From positions 62,001 to 126,000 of the forward strand of contig JACKAQ010000002.1 in assembly GCA_020634975.1 (NCBI GenBank): a stretch of 64,000 bases of DNA, in the 5' to 3' direction. Below the pieces are notes generated by a model. It saw only the letters and a program-made list of their open reading frames with translations, made no database searches and was not told the origin of the DNA. This document shows positions 38,544 to 47,685 of this stretch, in pieces. The first letter of the stretch is position 1. Every line of letters starts with the position of its first letter. A program made the translations under genes and the position numbers. The DNA is from JACKAQ01 sp020634975 [NCBI: Calditrichia bacterium]. GTDB taxonomy: Bacteria > Calditrichota > Calditrichia > RBG-13-44-9.

Positions 38544-41294
38544 TTATTTTAATAACAACAGCTTACGTGATAGAATTTTTCCGCGAAATTTCAATTGATA
38601 CACATACACGCCGGAGGCAAAATTCACAGCGTTCCAGCGTACGGAATAGCTGCCCGGTGCGTGAAATTGATCGACGATTGTGGCAACCTGCGATCCGTCG
38701 ATCGCATAAATTTTCAGAGAAACCTGCCCGGGTTTTTCGATCGCGTAACCGATGGTCGTTTCCGGGTTGAAGGGATTCGGGTAATTCTGGAATAACGCAA
38801 AACCGGTTGCCGGTTCGATGCCCGGATCATCCCCGATGCCCACAGTTTGCGACGCCCAGCGCAGGTCGCCGAGTGTTTTGCCATCGCTGGCCAAACCGGC
38901 GAGCGGCGTGCCGTTCGGGAGCATAAAATTGCCGTTCGACGGATCGGCGTATTGCGGATCGATCCCGACCATTCCGGTACCGATGCCCGCGCTGCGATTG
39001 GCAATTACCGGACCAACGTTGAACGTATCGCAATAGCTAATTGTGGCAACCAGCCCTTCGATAATCACGGCTGCGCTGTCCGCCGGACTGTTGCTGAAAA
39101 TGCTGTTCTTGATTTGCGCGGCATCGCAATCTTTCGCGTAAACGATGCCCGTTCCGTCGCTGCCGCAATTGTCAAACGTGACGTGATCGATGCGCAATCG
39201 CGGTTGCGGTGTGAATGGCACCTGATCGCCGCCATACACAAAAATTGCCTGTTTCGCGATATTCCAGAACGTGCAGTTGCTGAATTCCAGCCAGTCCACA
39301 TTGAATTCGCTGCTGCCGATGGCTTCGTCTTTGAGGCTGATGCCGATACCGGCGGCATCGGAAAACAGGCAGTTGCTGAACACAATCGAATCCGCGAACG
39401 TGCCGGGATAGGCGTAAAAAAAGCTGCCGTCGCTGCCGTCGTTGACATCGCGGAACAGGCAATTTTCGGCTTTCAAAATGTAATTGCGGTTCATCGGCGC
39501 ATCAGTTGTTCGGATGAGATGCGTTGCCGGCGTTGCGCTGCCGGACATGCCGTCCAGTTCCAGATCGCTCAGATAAAGTTTGCCGCCATCGATAATTTCA
39601 AAAATGGTGCGCGACGTTGCACCCGCTGCCGTGTTGCGGATCACCGGACGATCGGTGCTGTCCGCCGCGCGGATGGTCAGCGCAACGGATACCGCGATGT
39701 TGCCGTCGTTGGGAAATTCGCCGGGCAGGAGTTCGAGAATATCGCCGGGCAAAGACAGTTGCACCGCATCCGAAAGCGCGTTGGCTCCCGGCGCAACCTG
39801 TTTCACGGAAATCGAGAGCGGATACCAATCCGCACCGGTGTTTTCACCGGAAACCGGGCGAATGAGGATCGGCTCTGCGGAAAATTCATCCGCGCCGATG
39901 TCTTTGGCTGCATCGCGTGGTTGACCGTCCACGTCGTTTGTAACGTCCGGGTAATTGCCAACCGCCGCATCAATCAGCGGACTGGTATTTTCCGGTCGCC
40001 ACAGCGAATCAATGGCAAGTACCAATTGCGGATCGACAGCGGTTATGCCGGGATTGGCATCGATGCCCAGCGGCGAGCCGAACATCACGTTACCCTCGTA
40101 TTGCATGTTGACCGGCGTGTCCTCGTAATCGATAATCTGTCCGCTGTTGGTCGTGTAAATCACGTTATTGGCAATCATGCAGTCGAGCGGTGGTAGCGAT
40201 AACTCGCTATCTTTTCCCGCGCCGACCAAAATCGTGTTGCGGCAATTCACAAAAGTATTGAACATCACCAACGCACGTTTCACCTGAAAATAGCGGTTCA
40301 GCGGTGAATTCGGCACGCCATTCATAAAAACAAGCGGGCTGTGATAACCGCTGCCGTATAAATCCTGGAAATAGTTGTTGTAAACTTTGTGGTCCTCACC
40401 GATGATGCGCACGCCGCCCGCGCCGGTGTTGTTCGCACCGAAAAAGAAGTTGCCGTAAACCTCTGCAAAATTGCCGTGGCGCAGCGTGAGAATCCCGTCG
40501 CAATTGTAAAAAGTGTTGTAACGGAAGGTGTTGTGACCGGATTTGTTGGAAATGATTTCGGTTTCGCCGTTGCATTCCTCAAAATAATTGTATTCAACGG
40601 TCGTGTAGGAATCATACATCGACCAGTCGCTGGTGCCGATGCGAATGGTCTCGCCGCCGTTGAAACCGAGTTCCGGACGGAAGGCAAAATAGTTGTGATC
40701 GATCCGGTGATAATTCGGCGTATTCGACAACCAGACCACCAGCGTTGTGCCGGAGTGGGTTTTGTTGCGGAAATAGCAGTGATCGACGCGGTTGTTTACG
40801 CCATACAGCGACACCCATTTGTAATCTGTGTTGATGTTCGATGGGTTGTAATCGACGATGACCGTGTTGGTCAATCGCGAGTGGTTGGCGAGATTTCCGC
40901 TGTTTTCCCGAAATTCAATGACCGAACCGGAGGGACGGCTGCCGCCTTTGAAATACAATCCGGATACAATCAGGTAACTCCCGGCAATGCGCAATCTGGA
41001 CGATCCGTTGAGCAACACGCGACCGGGCGTTTCTGCCCGCAGCAAAATGGAATCGCCTTCCGTTCCATTGGCTTTGAACAGGATTTCTGCGTTTGTCCAG
41101 ATGCCGTTGGTCATCGTGATCGTATCGCCGGGCTGAACTTGCTGCAGCGCCGCGGAAATTTCGGAAGGCGTCGAAGCCCAAAATTCCTCCGCGATCAGCG
41201 AAACGGGTAACAGCAACACAGCCATTATCCATAATTTTCCAAAAAAGCGGGAACGCCCGGAGGCGCTCCCATGTGCACAAATTTCATTACTCAT
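38544..41294 (-). CDS. Secreted PL6-family alginate lyase with second beta-helix and sorting domain
   Basis: A 916-residue enzyme. The N-terminal PL6 (chondroitinase-B-like) beta-helix spans about residues 40-480. The catalytic pair K251 (EIISNKSGHN) and R272 (LTLRHGN) is 21 residues apart, as in characterised PL6 alginate lyases, and the acidic calcium-site residues lie just before it (EECNGETE). A second beta-helix (about 510-810) and an NYPNPFNPETTIGYAI sorting domain follow. It should cut alginate by beta-elimination outside the cell. The start overlaps the upstream gene's stop by four bases. The extra C-terminal helix is unusual for PL6 and may bind substrate. Confidence 0.88.
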   Translation of the reverse strand: MSNEICAHGSASGRSRFFGKLWIMAVLLLPVSLIAEEFWASTPSEISAALQQVQPGDTITMTNGIWTNAEILFKANGTEGDSILLRAETPGRVLLNGSSRLRIAGSYLIVSGLYFKGGSRPSGSVIEFRENSGNLANHSRLTNTVIVDYNPSNINTDYKWVSLYGVNNRVDHCYFRNKTHSGTTLVVWLSNTPNYHRIDHNYFAFRPELGFNGGETIRIGTSDWSMYDSYTTVEYNYFEECNGETEIISNKSGHNTFRYNTFYNCDGILTLRHGNFAEVYGNFFFGANNTGAGGVRIIGEDHKVYNNYFQDLYGSGYHSPLVFMNGVPNSPLNRYFQVKRALVMFNTFVNCRNTILVGAGKDSELSLPPLDCMIANNVIYTTNSGQIIDYEDTPVNMQYEGNVMFGSPLGIDANPGITAVDPQLVLAIDSLWRPENTSPLIDAAVGNYPDVTNDVDGQPRDAAKDIGADEFSAEPILIRPVSGENTGADWYPLSISVKQVAPGANALSDAVQLSLPGDILELLPGEFPNDGNIAVSVALTIRAADSTDRPVIRNTAAGATSRTIFEIIDGGKLYLSDLELDGMSGSATPATHLIRTTDAPMNRNYILKAENCLFRDVNDGSDGSFFYAYPGTFADSIVFSNCLFSDAAGIGISLKDEAIGSSEFNVDWLEFSNCTFWNIAKQAIFVYGGDQVPFTPQPRLRIDHVTFDNCGSDGTGIVYAKDCDAAQIKNSIFSNSPADSAAVIIEGLVATISYCDTFNVGPVIANRSAGIGTGMVGIDPQYADPSNGNFMLPNGTPLAGLASDGKTLGDLRWASQTVGIGDDPGIEPATGFALFQNYPNPFNPETTIGYAIEKPGQVSLKIYAIDGSQVATIVDQFHAPGSYSVRWNAVNFASGVYVYQLKFRGKILSRKLLLLK

Positions 41295-42706
41295 TTCAGA
41301 AGCATCATCTTTCTGGTTTCGGATGTTACGCCGTTTACATCCAGTCTGTAAAAATAAACGCCGGAAGTCAGACCGCTGGCATCGAACGTTACTTGCTGTT
41401 CACCGGCTGACTGGATTTCGTTCACCAATGTGGTTACTTCCGCACCGGTGATATCGAAAACGCGCAGCACAACCGCGCCGTTTTTCGGCAGAAAATAGCT
41501 GATCACCGTTCCCGGGTTGAAAGGGTTCGGGTAATTTTGGCGCAGATAAAATTCGACTGGTGTGTTGAAACGATCATCGTCGATACCTACCGCATCGCAG
41601 TTGCCTGCCCAGCGTTGATCGCTGATCGCCACGCCGCCAAAGCCTTTGTTGCACACTTGCGAATTGTTGGCAAGGGTGTAATCCAGATTTCCGGGATCGG
41701 CGTAATTGGGATCGTATCCATAAACTGTGGATGAATCGACCGTGCCGCCTTTGGTTGCGCTGATGCGACCGGAACCGGGCTCCGGCGCTGTAAACGAATT
41801 CACGTTGAACGTATCGATATGGCTGACAACCGAGCCGAGTTCCTGAATTTGTAAAACATAATCATCGCGACCGTGACCGGATTCCCGGGAATTGGTTACC
41901 AGAATATTCCGGGCGATTGTACCGCGATTGTTTTTCACAAACATCATCCGGGTTGCGCTGGCGTTGACGGTCAGGTTTTCGAATAATGCGTAAGCATCTT
42001 GGGTGCTGGTGTCCAGATCTGCATAAAAACGGATGCACTCGGCATCGATATTTGTGAATGTGCAGTTGCGAACAATCAGCGAATCGAGTGCGCGATCGAT
42101 GGGATATTTTTCCGTTTCGGAGATGCGGATCGCTTCGTATCCGGTGTTGGCGAACGAGCAATCTTCGATGCGAATCGTTCCGGCATCCACGCCTGTCAAA
42201 AAGTAAAATCCGTGACCATCTTTCGATAAGTCTTTGTCTTCATAAAAGTTAACGAAATCGCAATTGCGAATGGTTACGTTTAAACCGACTTTCGGCTGCG
42301 GGAATCCGTCCGGACCTTCGCCGACGCGAATGGCGTATTTCATGCCGTGGGTTGCCGGGTGTCCGCCATCAAAAATGACACCTTCCACAACAAAATCATT
42401 GTGAACGCGGAAAATTTCCAACTGGGTGCCGTTGGCGTCGCTGTGGGTGAGGATGGGTTTATTGGTCAATCCCGGTGCCGCAACAATGGTTAACGGGTGT
42501 TTAACTTGAAAATAAACCGTATCGGTGGTGGTGTACACGCCGCCATCGGTCACCAAAACCAACGAATCGATCATATTGTTGAACGCAAAATCCATAGCCA
42601 ATTTGAAATCGAACTGATCGTCCACTTCAATTTTGCTGGCGAATAGCGGGTTTGCAAACATCAGCAGTATCATGCTGATAAAACCTGTTATCGCTAATTT
42701 CTTCAT
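41291..42706 (-). CDS. Secreted right-handed beta-helix protein with sorting domain
   Basis: A 471-residue protein with a signal peptide (MKKLAITGFISMILLMFANPLFA), a parallel beta-helix (about 30-370) and an NYPNPFNPGTVISYFLP sorting domain. The helix part closely resembles the third beta-helix of the giant gene at 51.4-55.7 kb (shared ISETEKY, DRALDSLI-RNC-FTNIDAEC and SGHGRD blocks), so it is a trimmed version of the same module. No PL6 Lys/Arg pair is visible, so it may bind rather than cut polysaccharide. The ATG at 42706 has AGGAGG upstream. It is coupled to the PL6 gene. Confidence 0.7.
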   Translation of the reverse strand: MKKLAITGFISMILLMFANPLFASKIEVDDQFDFKLAMDFAFNNMIDSLVLVTDGGVYTTTDTVYFQVKHPLTIVAAPGLTNKPILTHSDANGTQLEIFRVHNDFVVEGVIFDGGHPATHGMKYAIRVGEGPDGFPQPKVGLNVTIRNCDFVNFYEDKDLSKDGHGFYFLTGVDAGTIRIEDCSFANTGYEAIRISETEKYPIDRALDSLIVRNCTFTNIDAECIRFYADLDTSTQDAYALFENLTVNASATRMMFVKNNRGTIARNILVTNSRESGHGRDDYVLQIQELGSVVSHIDTFNVNSFTAPEPGSGRISATKGGTVDSSTVYGYDPNYADPGNLDYTLANNSQVCNKGFGGVAISDQRWAGNCDAVGIDDDRFNTPVEFYLRQNYPNPFNPGTVISYFLPKNGAVVLRVFDITGAEVTTLVNEIQSAGEQQVTFDASGLTSGVYFYRLDVNGVTSETRKMMLLK

Positions 42707-42732
42707 AATGCCTCCTGGTTTATTAAATGTGA

Positions 42733-42810
42733 GTAGATACAATTCATGAATTGTATCTACCATTATCATGAATTGTATCTACCATTATCATGAATTGTAT
42801 CTACCATTAT
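42733..42810. repeat. Perfect palindrome plus three 22-bp tandem repeats
   Basis: A 28-bp perfect palindrome (42733-42760, core ACAATTCATGAATTGT) leads into three identical 22-bp units at 42745-42766, 42767-42788 and 42789-42810, with a degenerate fourth unit after. All lie in the 135-bp gap between the FadL-like gene and the beta-helix gene. It could be a protein-binding site array or an mRNA structure that adjusts expression within the operon. Confidence 0.8.
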
Positions 42811-42841
42811 CATAAATTGCATTTACCCATTGCTGTTACAA

Positions 42842-44362
42842 TCAAAATTGATACGCGTAACCGAGATAAAAATTATTCAACGATTCCTGCACATAATTGG
42901 TGTTGCTGTAATAGGAATCGTGGTAGCGCAGCCGGCGCCATTCGTATGCTGCGTCGATGCGACCGAGATTCCACAATTTCAAACTGGCGCCGAAAGAATA
43001 GCTATCCGATGCGGGACCTTCGTCGTCGAAAGCTGCGCCGTCGGGAACAAACGTTACCGGCAAGCTGCGATAGCCACCCATCACCGAGAGAAATTCCGTC
43101 GCGCGATATTCGATGCCAAATCGCAGTGCCCGGTAATCTGCCCATTTCTGGAACAATGAGTCCATCGGCTGGCTGGTCATCCGGTAATCGGCATCGCCGT
43201 ATGGCGCGATATCGATGTCCATCGCAAAAGTAAAATTATCCACCGGCGTAACACTCAGCCCGAGCTGGAAAGTTGCCGGAACATCAATTTCATCGGTGCC
43301 ACTGCTGTTAGTTGTGGTTGCTGTGCCAATTCCGCTGTTCACAGTTTCGTTGGTTGACGCTAATTGCCAGTCCCGCGCAATGGTGTAGGGCAGCCCGATT
43401 TTGGCACCAACGTTAAATCGCTGGAATTTCAACAACATGCCCAAATCAAAACGGGTTGCGCTAAAATCAGATTTTCCAGTGGTTTGTGTGGTGAGCGTAT
43501 CGTATGAAAACCGGAATTTATTGTTACCGACCAGATCAAAATATCCCACTTTGTCGAGCAATTGGCGGTCGTCGGTTTCGGCAGACATGACGTTTACGGC
43601 AACGCCCAGTTCCAGCATTTTGAACGCCTGAACCGCAACCGCGCCGTTGATGTTGGTAACATTTCCGTCCCGTTCGCGCAAAAAGCGATGCCAGTTAAAG
43701 CTGACCGTATCCGTTGTGGTACCAACCGGCGGATTGCCGTAGAGATTGAAACCGATATGCGGATCGAGATAGGTATCGTTGCGATCGAAATCGTCGATCA
43801 GAATATTTTGCGAATATCCCGCAGCGACAACCAGTTGACGTCCGCCCAATGCGAATGGCATTGCCGCCATCACATTATTCAAGCCGGATTCGCTGAGTTT
43901 TTGTTTCCAGTCCGCAGCTTCGTCGCTGAAAGGATCGAGCCCCATATCCGGTTCGCGGATCTCGTACGTCACCGAATCGAAACCGAGCGTTCCGGCCAAT
44001 TCGTGATCCCACATGCCGTTGTATCGCGCTTCGGGCGTGTACAGCCCTTCCAGATAAAACGGCAGCGTTTGGTAAATGCGGTTGGGGCGATATTCCTGAT
44101 TTTCCTGCCAACTCCGGCTTTGGGATATCGAACCGATGGAAAGCTGCAACGAAGTGATGCCTGCCAAACCGGCCGGATTACGGAACAGATTGCCCAAATC
44201 ACCGGAAAGCGCGGTAGTTGCACCGCCCATCGCCATGGCTTTGACACCCACATCCTGCGGCGTTGCCAATCCCTGAAAAGCCAGTTGATCTCCGCGACGC
44301 TGGGCAAAAAGGGATACTGTCACCAGCAATGTTGCTAAAACGATAAATACTTGTTTGTTCAT
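42842..44362 (-). CDS. FadL/OMPP1-like outer-membrane beta-barrel protein
   Basis: A 506-residue protein with a signal peptide (about 1-20), then alternating amphipathic strands throughout and a terminal aromatic (YLGYAYQF) as in outer-membrane barrels. The N-terminal MAMGGATTALSGDLGNLFRNPAGLAG matches the start of FadL/TodX-type transporters and the related PorV/UPF0164 barrels. It is 38 bp after the PorV-like gene and belongs to the uptake module with the TonB receptor. It may form a passive oligosaccharide or lipid channel, but its substrate is not visible. Confidence 0.65.
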   Translation of the reverse strand: MNKQVFIVLATLLVTVSLFAQRRGDQLAFQGLATPQDVGVKAMAMGGATTALSGDLGNLFRNPAGLAGITSLQLSIGSISQSRSWQENQEYRPNRIYQTLPFYLEGLYTPEARYNGMWDHELAGTLGFDSVTYEIREPDMGLDPFSDEAADWKQKLSESGLNNVMAAMPFALGGRQLVVAAGYSQNILIDDFDRNDTYLDPHIGFNLYGNPPVGTTTDTVSFNWHRFLRERDGNVTNINGAVAVQAFKMLELGVAVNVMSAETDDRQLLDKVGYFDLVGNNKFRFSYDTLTTQTTGKSDFSATRFDLGMLLKFQRFNVGAKIGLPYTIARDWQLASTNETVNSGIGTATTTNSSGTDEIDVPATFQLGLSVTPVDNFTFAMDIDIAPYGDADYRMTSQPMDSLFQKWADYRALRFGIEYRATEFLSVMGGYRSLPVTFVPDGAAFDDEGPASDSYSFGASLKLWNLGRIDAAYEWRRLRYHDSYYSNTNYVQESLNNFYLGYAYQF

Positions 44363-44400
44363 GGTTTATGACCTCAATTTATGTCGCGCCTTGCCCACCG

Positions 44401-45372
44401 TTATTGTAAAGAAAGTCCCACCGAAAACCGGTGAACGCCGCTTAACAGATCGCCGTAATCGTTATACGAATAGTCAAAACGATAGCCTTTGTAATTCATG
44501 CCCATGCCGAGGGCAATGCCTTCTTCATCGTAATTCATTTTGTAGCCGCCGCGCAAAAACAGCAGATTGCTGAACCCGTATTCCAGCCCGACGTTGTATT
44601 GCTGGTCGTAATCGCGCGGTTGAACCATGTCGAATGCGACCTGAACCGAATGCGTTTCGGAAATGGTGCCGAGATTGGCGGACGGTCCCATCAAAAAGCC
44701 GCTGATGCCGATGTTGAAGGTTTGCGGCAGCGGAAAATCTTTATCGATAAACGCCACATTTTGCCCGAAATGGCGCACCGCCGCGGAAATCTGCACCGTT
44801 CGGAAACCGGTGTTGTAAATCAACCCGCCGTCAAAAACCACGGCGCTGGCGCTTTCCAGCCACAAATCTTCCCGGACAAATTTGGCGGTGATGCCAAATG
44901 AAAATTGTTCAGTCAACGATCGCGCCCACGAAACGCCGAGAACCATCGCGCCCGGCGAAAATGTGTTACCGGTCAGTCCAGGCATGTACACATCGTTTTC
45001 GTTGAAACCGAGTTGCGAAACAGTGGTTTCTTCAATTTCTCCGACATCCGTCAGCAAAGCCTGAAACCCCAAAACGCCCCAGGTTCCGGCATTCCAGCCG
45101 ATCGCCAGCGAGGTATGTTTTACATCAAAAAAGTAATCCATGTATGATGCTTCGACATCGAACCGGCGAACGGTCGTCAGCGCTCCGGGATTCCAGAATA
45201 CCGCATCCGCGCCAAAAACGGCAGCGGAATACGCCTCACCCATGCCGGTGGAGCGCGCGCTCATGCCCACTTTCAGAAATTGAAAAGAGGTGGTGCCCAC
45301 TTTTTCAAATCCGAAAGCAAGGGTTGTTATCAAAAGCCCTAAGCTTATAATTTTATTGAAATTGGTGATCAT
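44401..45372 (-). CDS. PorV/PorQ-like outer-membrane protein (UPF0164 family)
   Basis: A 323-residue barrel protein with a signal peptide and the family's start (FLKVGMSARSTGMGEAYSA, then ADAVFWNPGAL), ending FSVGLSLQ. PorV-type proteins escort type IX secretion cargo to the surface attachment complex. Having one inside a locus that encodes at least five proteins with sorting domains suggests a dedicated helper. An alternative is a structural role beside the TonB receptor. Spacing to neighbours is 10 and 38 bp, so it is co-transcribed with them. Confidence 0.78.
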   Translation of the reverse strand: MITNFNKIISLGLLITTLAFGFEKVGTTSFQFLKVGMSARSTGMGEAYSAAVFGADAVFWNPGALTTVRRFDVEASYMDYFFDVKHTSLAIGWNAGTWGVLGFQALLTDVGEIEETTVSQLGFNENDVYMPGLTGNTFSPGAMVLGVSWARSLTEQFSFGITAKFVREDLWLESASAVVFDGGLIYNTGFRTVQISAAVRHFGQNVAFIDKDFPLPQTFNIGISGFLMGPSANLGTISETHSVQVAFDMVQPRDYDQQYNVGLEYGFSNLLFLRGGYKMNYDEEGIALGMGMNYKGYRFDYSYNDYGDLLSGVHRFSVGLSLQ

Positions 45373-45382
45373 GATGATCTCC

Positions 45383-47623
45383 TCACTTGATTACCACAAA
45401 TTTGCCATGCGTTTGTTTGCCTTCCGGAGTGGTGACCACATAAAAATAGACGCCGGAGGCAATTTCCTGATCGTTACGGGATGCCTGAAACCATGCGACA
45501 GAATACACCGGTGTGTTGTGTTCGATCGTTTCGATCAACTGTCCGGCGTATGAATAAATGCGAATGGTGCATTCCCGGGGGAGTCCGTAAAACCCGATTT
45601 GTCCGGCGGTTGCGCCGCCGCCGCTAAATCCGGAGGAAATGCGGAAGGGGTTGGGAACGGCGTAAATTTTATCACCCTGTTCCGGGCTGAAATTATCCAC
45701 CGATCCGATATTTTTTTCAAATTCCACAATATTGGTGCGACCGCTGGTGTTGCCGTTTTCATCGACCGAAATCACCGAATAAAAGCGTTTTTCGCCCACT
45801 TTGAAATTTTCATCGGTATCGATGAATTCATAAATATCGTCGCCGGTGACAGCGCCTTTTTGGAGCGTGCCGATCAATTCCCACGGTCCCATTCCGGCGA
45901 TGCTCCGGTAAATCTGGAATTCCTGCAAATCGCCCATCAAACGGGGATGGGTAAATGCTTCCAGATCGCGCGTCCAGCGAATGCGAACTTCTGCGCTGAC
46001 CGTATTTTCGATCGTATAATTCGGGGCAGGGAAGGGGACGGGAATTTTATAGCTGCCGTCTTTCGGATAATCTTCCGGCCACACCGGCAGTTGCGGTTCT
46101 TCGCCGAGATACGCCGTAAACGCTTTGTGGGCAACCTGGGTAACGTTGCGAACGTCGCTGTTAACATAATCCGGGTAACCGTATTCCGTGAGATAGTTTT
46201 CAGTCATCACTTCGCCGTCAATTGTGTAGCGGCGATCCAGCGATGGCGTGTTTGCCCACTGCGTGATGGTTTGTCCGCCCTCGATGCGTTTGCCGGGCTG
46301 CGCGCCGTAACCAACTACTTCGGCAAGGGCGTATTCCAGTTTGTCACCGTGATTGAGGGTGTACGGTCCGAAAACGATGTGCTTTTGTCCCGCATCCGCG
46401 CTTTGGCGATAGGGATACGCGGCACGTCCGATCCAGCGCGGGCTCGGCGGCTCCGGCCAGGTGGTGCTGCCGGGGGCATATCTGCCGCTCCAGCGGTTGT
46501 CCGGATTGATCGATTCGACCATCATTTTGGAGCTGCGGGTGTTCCCGGTGCTCACTTTGTTCGACCACGGCTGTTTGATGCGCAGGTTTTCCGACAATTC
46601 GTAATATTCGCCAAAATTGGTGCGTAAAATTTTCACCGCTTCGGATTCATTTCGCGAAAGATCGAACGGATCGACAATCGCGAGATGAGTGGTATCGTAT
46701 TGCAACATCGCCATTCCCGGTGCCTGCGGACTGGTGAGTGCGCCGCCGTTCAAACCGGTTTCGGCAAATTGCCGGAAAAGCTCTTTGTTCGGCTCCGGTT
46801 TTGCGATCTGGTTTTCGCTGCCGGTTCGCAAATTCATATTGAAAGACAGCCAGTAATCCGCGTCCCAAAAACCGTTTTGGTCTCCGCGATAAATACCGCC
46901 CTCATACAGCCATTCCTGATAATGGCGCTGATAGCCATACATCGATGGCGCCCAACCGTAAATGAATAATGGCATGAAATCACGCAGTTGCTCAGTTTGC
47001 TCGATGGTGCTTTCGTCGCCGTCTGTATCTCCGGTGTATTCGAGGGTGTATTCGTAAATGATCATATCATCGTAATCGGGATAGCTCCACGCCCGCGATG
47101 TCCGGGTGACGGTTACGCCGATAGGCGTTGCCCATTTCGCGATGATAATTTCTTCCGCTTCATCCGGGTTGTAATCCGGGTTAATGCTGCCGTCATCCAA
47201 CAGCGGGAAATTCTCGATTTCCACGAGCGACAACGGATAGCTCCAGACATTCACGGTAACTTCCGCCTCGCTGGCGCCGATGCCGCCGCAAAAAGCATAC
47301 ATCCGGTTGGCAAGTTCCGGTTTGCTGGCGAGGTTGGCAGCCATATACATGCCGCCGCCGAGAATATTGTGTTGACCGCTGTAATCCAGCCCCTGCACAA
47401 TCGTTGCGGAGCGGGACGGCCATTCCATCAACGGGAAAGAAGTCCGGTTGCCCTGCTCTCCGGTTTGCCAGCCGCGCCCGATTTCCCCGGTGTTGAACAC
47501 GGTTTCGTGCAGCATGCCGCGATCGTGAATACGGAAATCCCGGAAACCCTGCGCAACCATCGCCGGACTTACCGAAACGATCAACATCAGGATCAGTGCA
47601 GCCGTTTTTGTTAAGGTTTTCAT
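45383..47623 (-). CDS. Large secreted partner protein of the TonB receptor, sorting domain, function unknown
   Basis: A 746-residue protein with a signal peptide (MKTLTKTAALILMLIVSVSPAMVAQG) and a long central region that I do not recognise, rich in aromatics (WSYPDYDDMIIYEY, FIYGWAPSMYGYQRHY). A fibronectin-like segment (about 555-660, EFQIYRSIAGMGPWELIGTL) and a C-terminal sorting domain beginning AVPNPFRI follow. It directly follows the TonB receptor, where Bacteroidota place SusD, but it lacks a lipobox and SusD-type helices. I infer a surface glycan-binding or receptor-lid role. The ATG at 47623 has GGAG upstream. Confidence 0.6.
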   Translation of the reverse strand: MKTLTKTAALILMLIVSVSPAMVAQGFRDFRIHDRGMLHETVFNTGEIGRGWQTGEQGNRTSFPLMEWPSRSATIVQGLDYSGQHNILGGGMYMAANLASKPELANRMYAFCGGIGASEAEVTVNVWSYPLSLVEIENFPLLDDGSINPDYNPDEAEEIIIAKWATPIGVTVTRTSRAWSYPDYDDMIIYEYTLEYTGDTDGDESTIEQTEQLRDFMPLFIYGWAPSMYGYQRHYQEWLYEGGIYRGDQNGFWDADYWLSFNMNLRTGSENQIAKPEPNKELFRQFAETGLNGGALTSPQAPGMAMLQYDTTHLAIVDPFDLSRNESEAVKILRTNFGEYYELSENLRIKQPWSNKVSTGNTRSSKMMVESINPDNRWSGRYAPGSTTWPEPPSPRWIGRAAYPYRQSADAGQKHIVFGPYTLNHGDKLEYALAEVVGYGAQPGKRIEGGQTITQWANTPSLDRRYTIDGEVMTENYLTEYGYPDYVNSDVRNVTQVAHKAFTAYLGEEPQLPVWPEDYPKDGSYKIPVPFPAPNYTIENTVSAEVRIRWTRDLEAFTHPRLMGDLQEFQIYRSIAGMGPWELIGTLQKGAVTGDDIYEFIDTDENFKVGEKRFYSVISVDENGNTSGRTNIVEFEKNIGSVDNFSPEQGDKIYAVPNPFRISSGFSGGGATAGQIGFYGLPRECTIRIYSYAGQLIETIEHNTPVYSVAWFQASRNDQEIASGVYFYVVTTPEGKQTHGKFVVIK

Positions 47624-47685
47624 TCTGTTATCTCCAAAAATTTCTTTCGTTTTCCGCATGACATTTTCAAATCGTTGATCCGAAA

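Noticed and set aside
38847-40196. 449-residue plus-strand open frame opposite the PL6 gene, and similar long antisense frames at 31339-32475 and 45599-46627
   Set aside because: The opposite strand encodes clear secreted proteins with signal peptides and sorting domains; the antisense products have no recognisable domain or ribosome site.
42745-42810. Three direct repeats as a CRISPR array
   Set aside because: The 22-bp units are contiguous with no spacers, so this is a short tandem repeat, not CRISPR.
45383-47623. Annotation as a SusD homologue
   Set aside because: No lipobox, no TPR-like helices, and a C-terminal sorting domain instead; only its position next to the TonB receptor resembles SusD.
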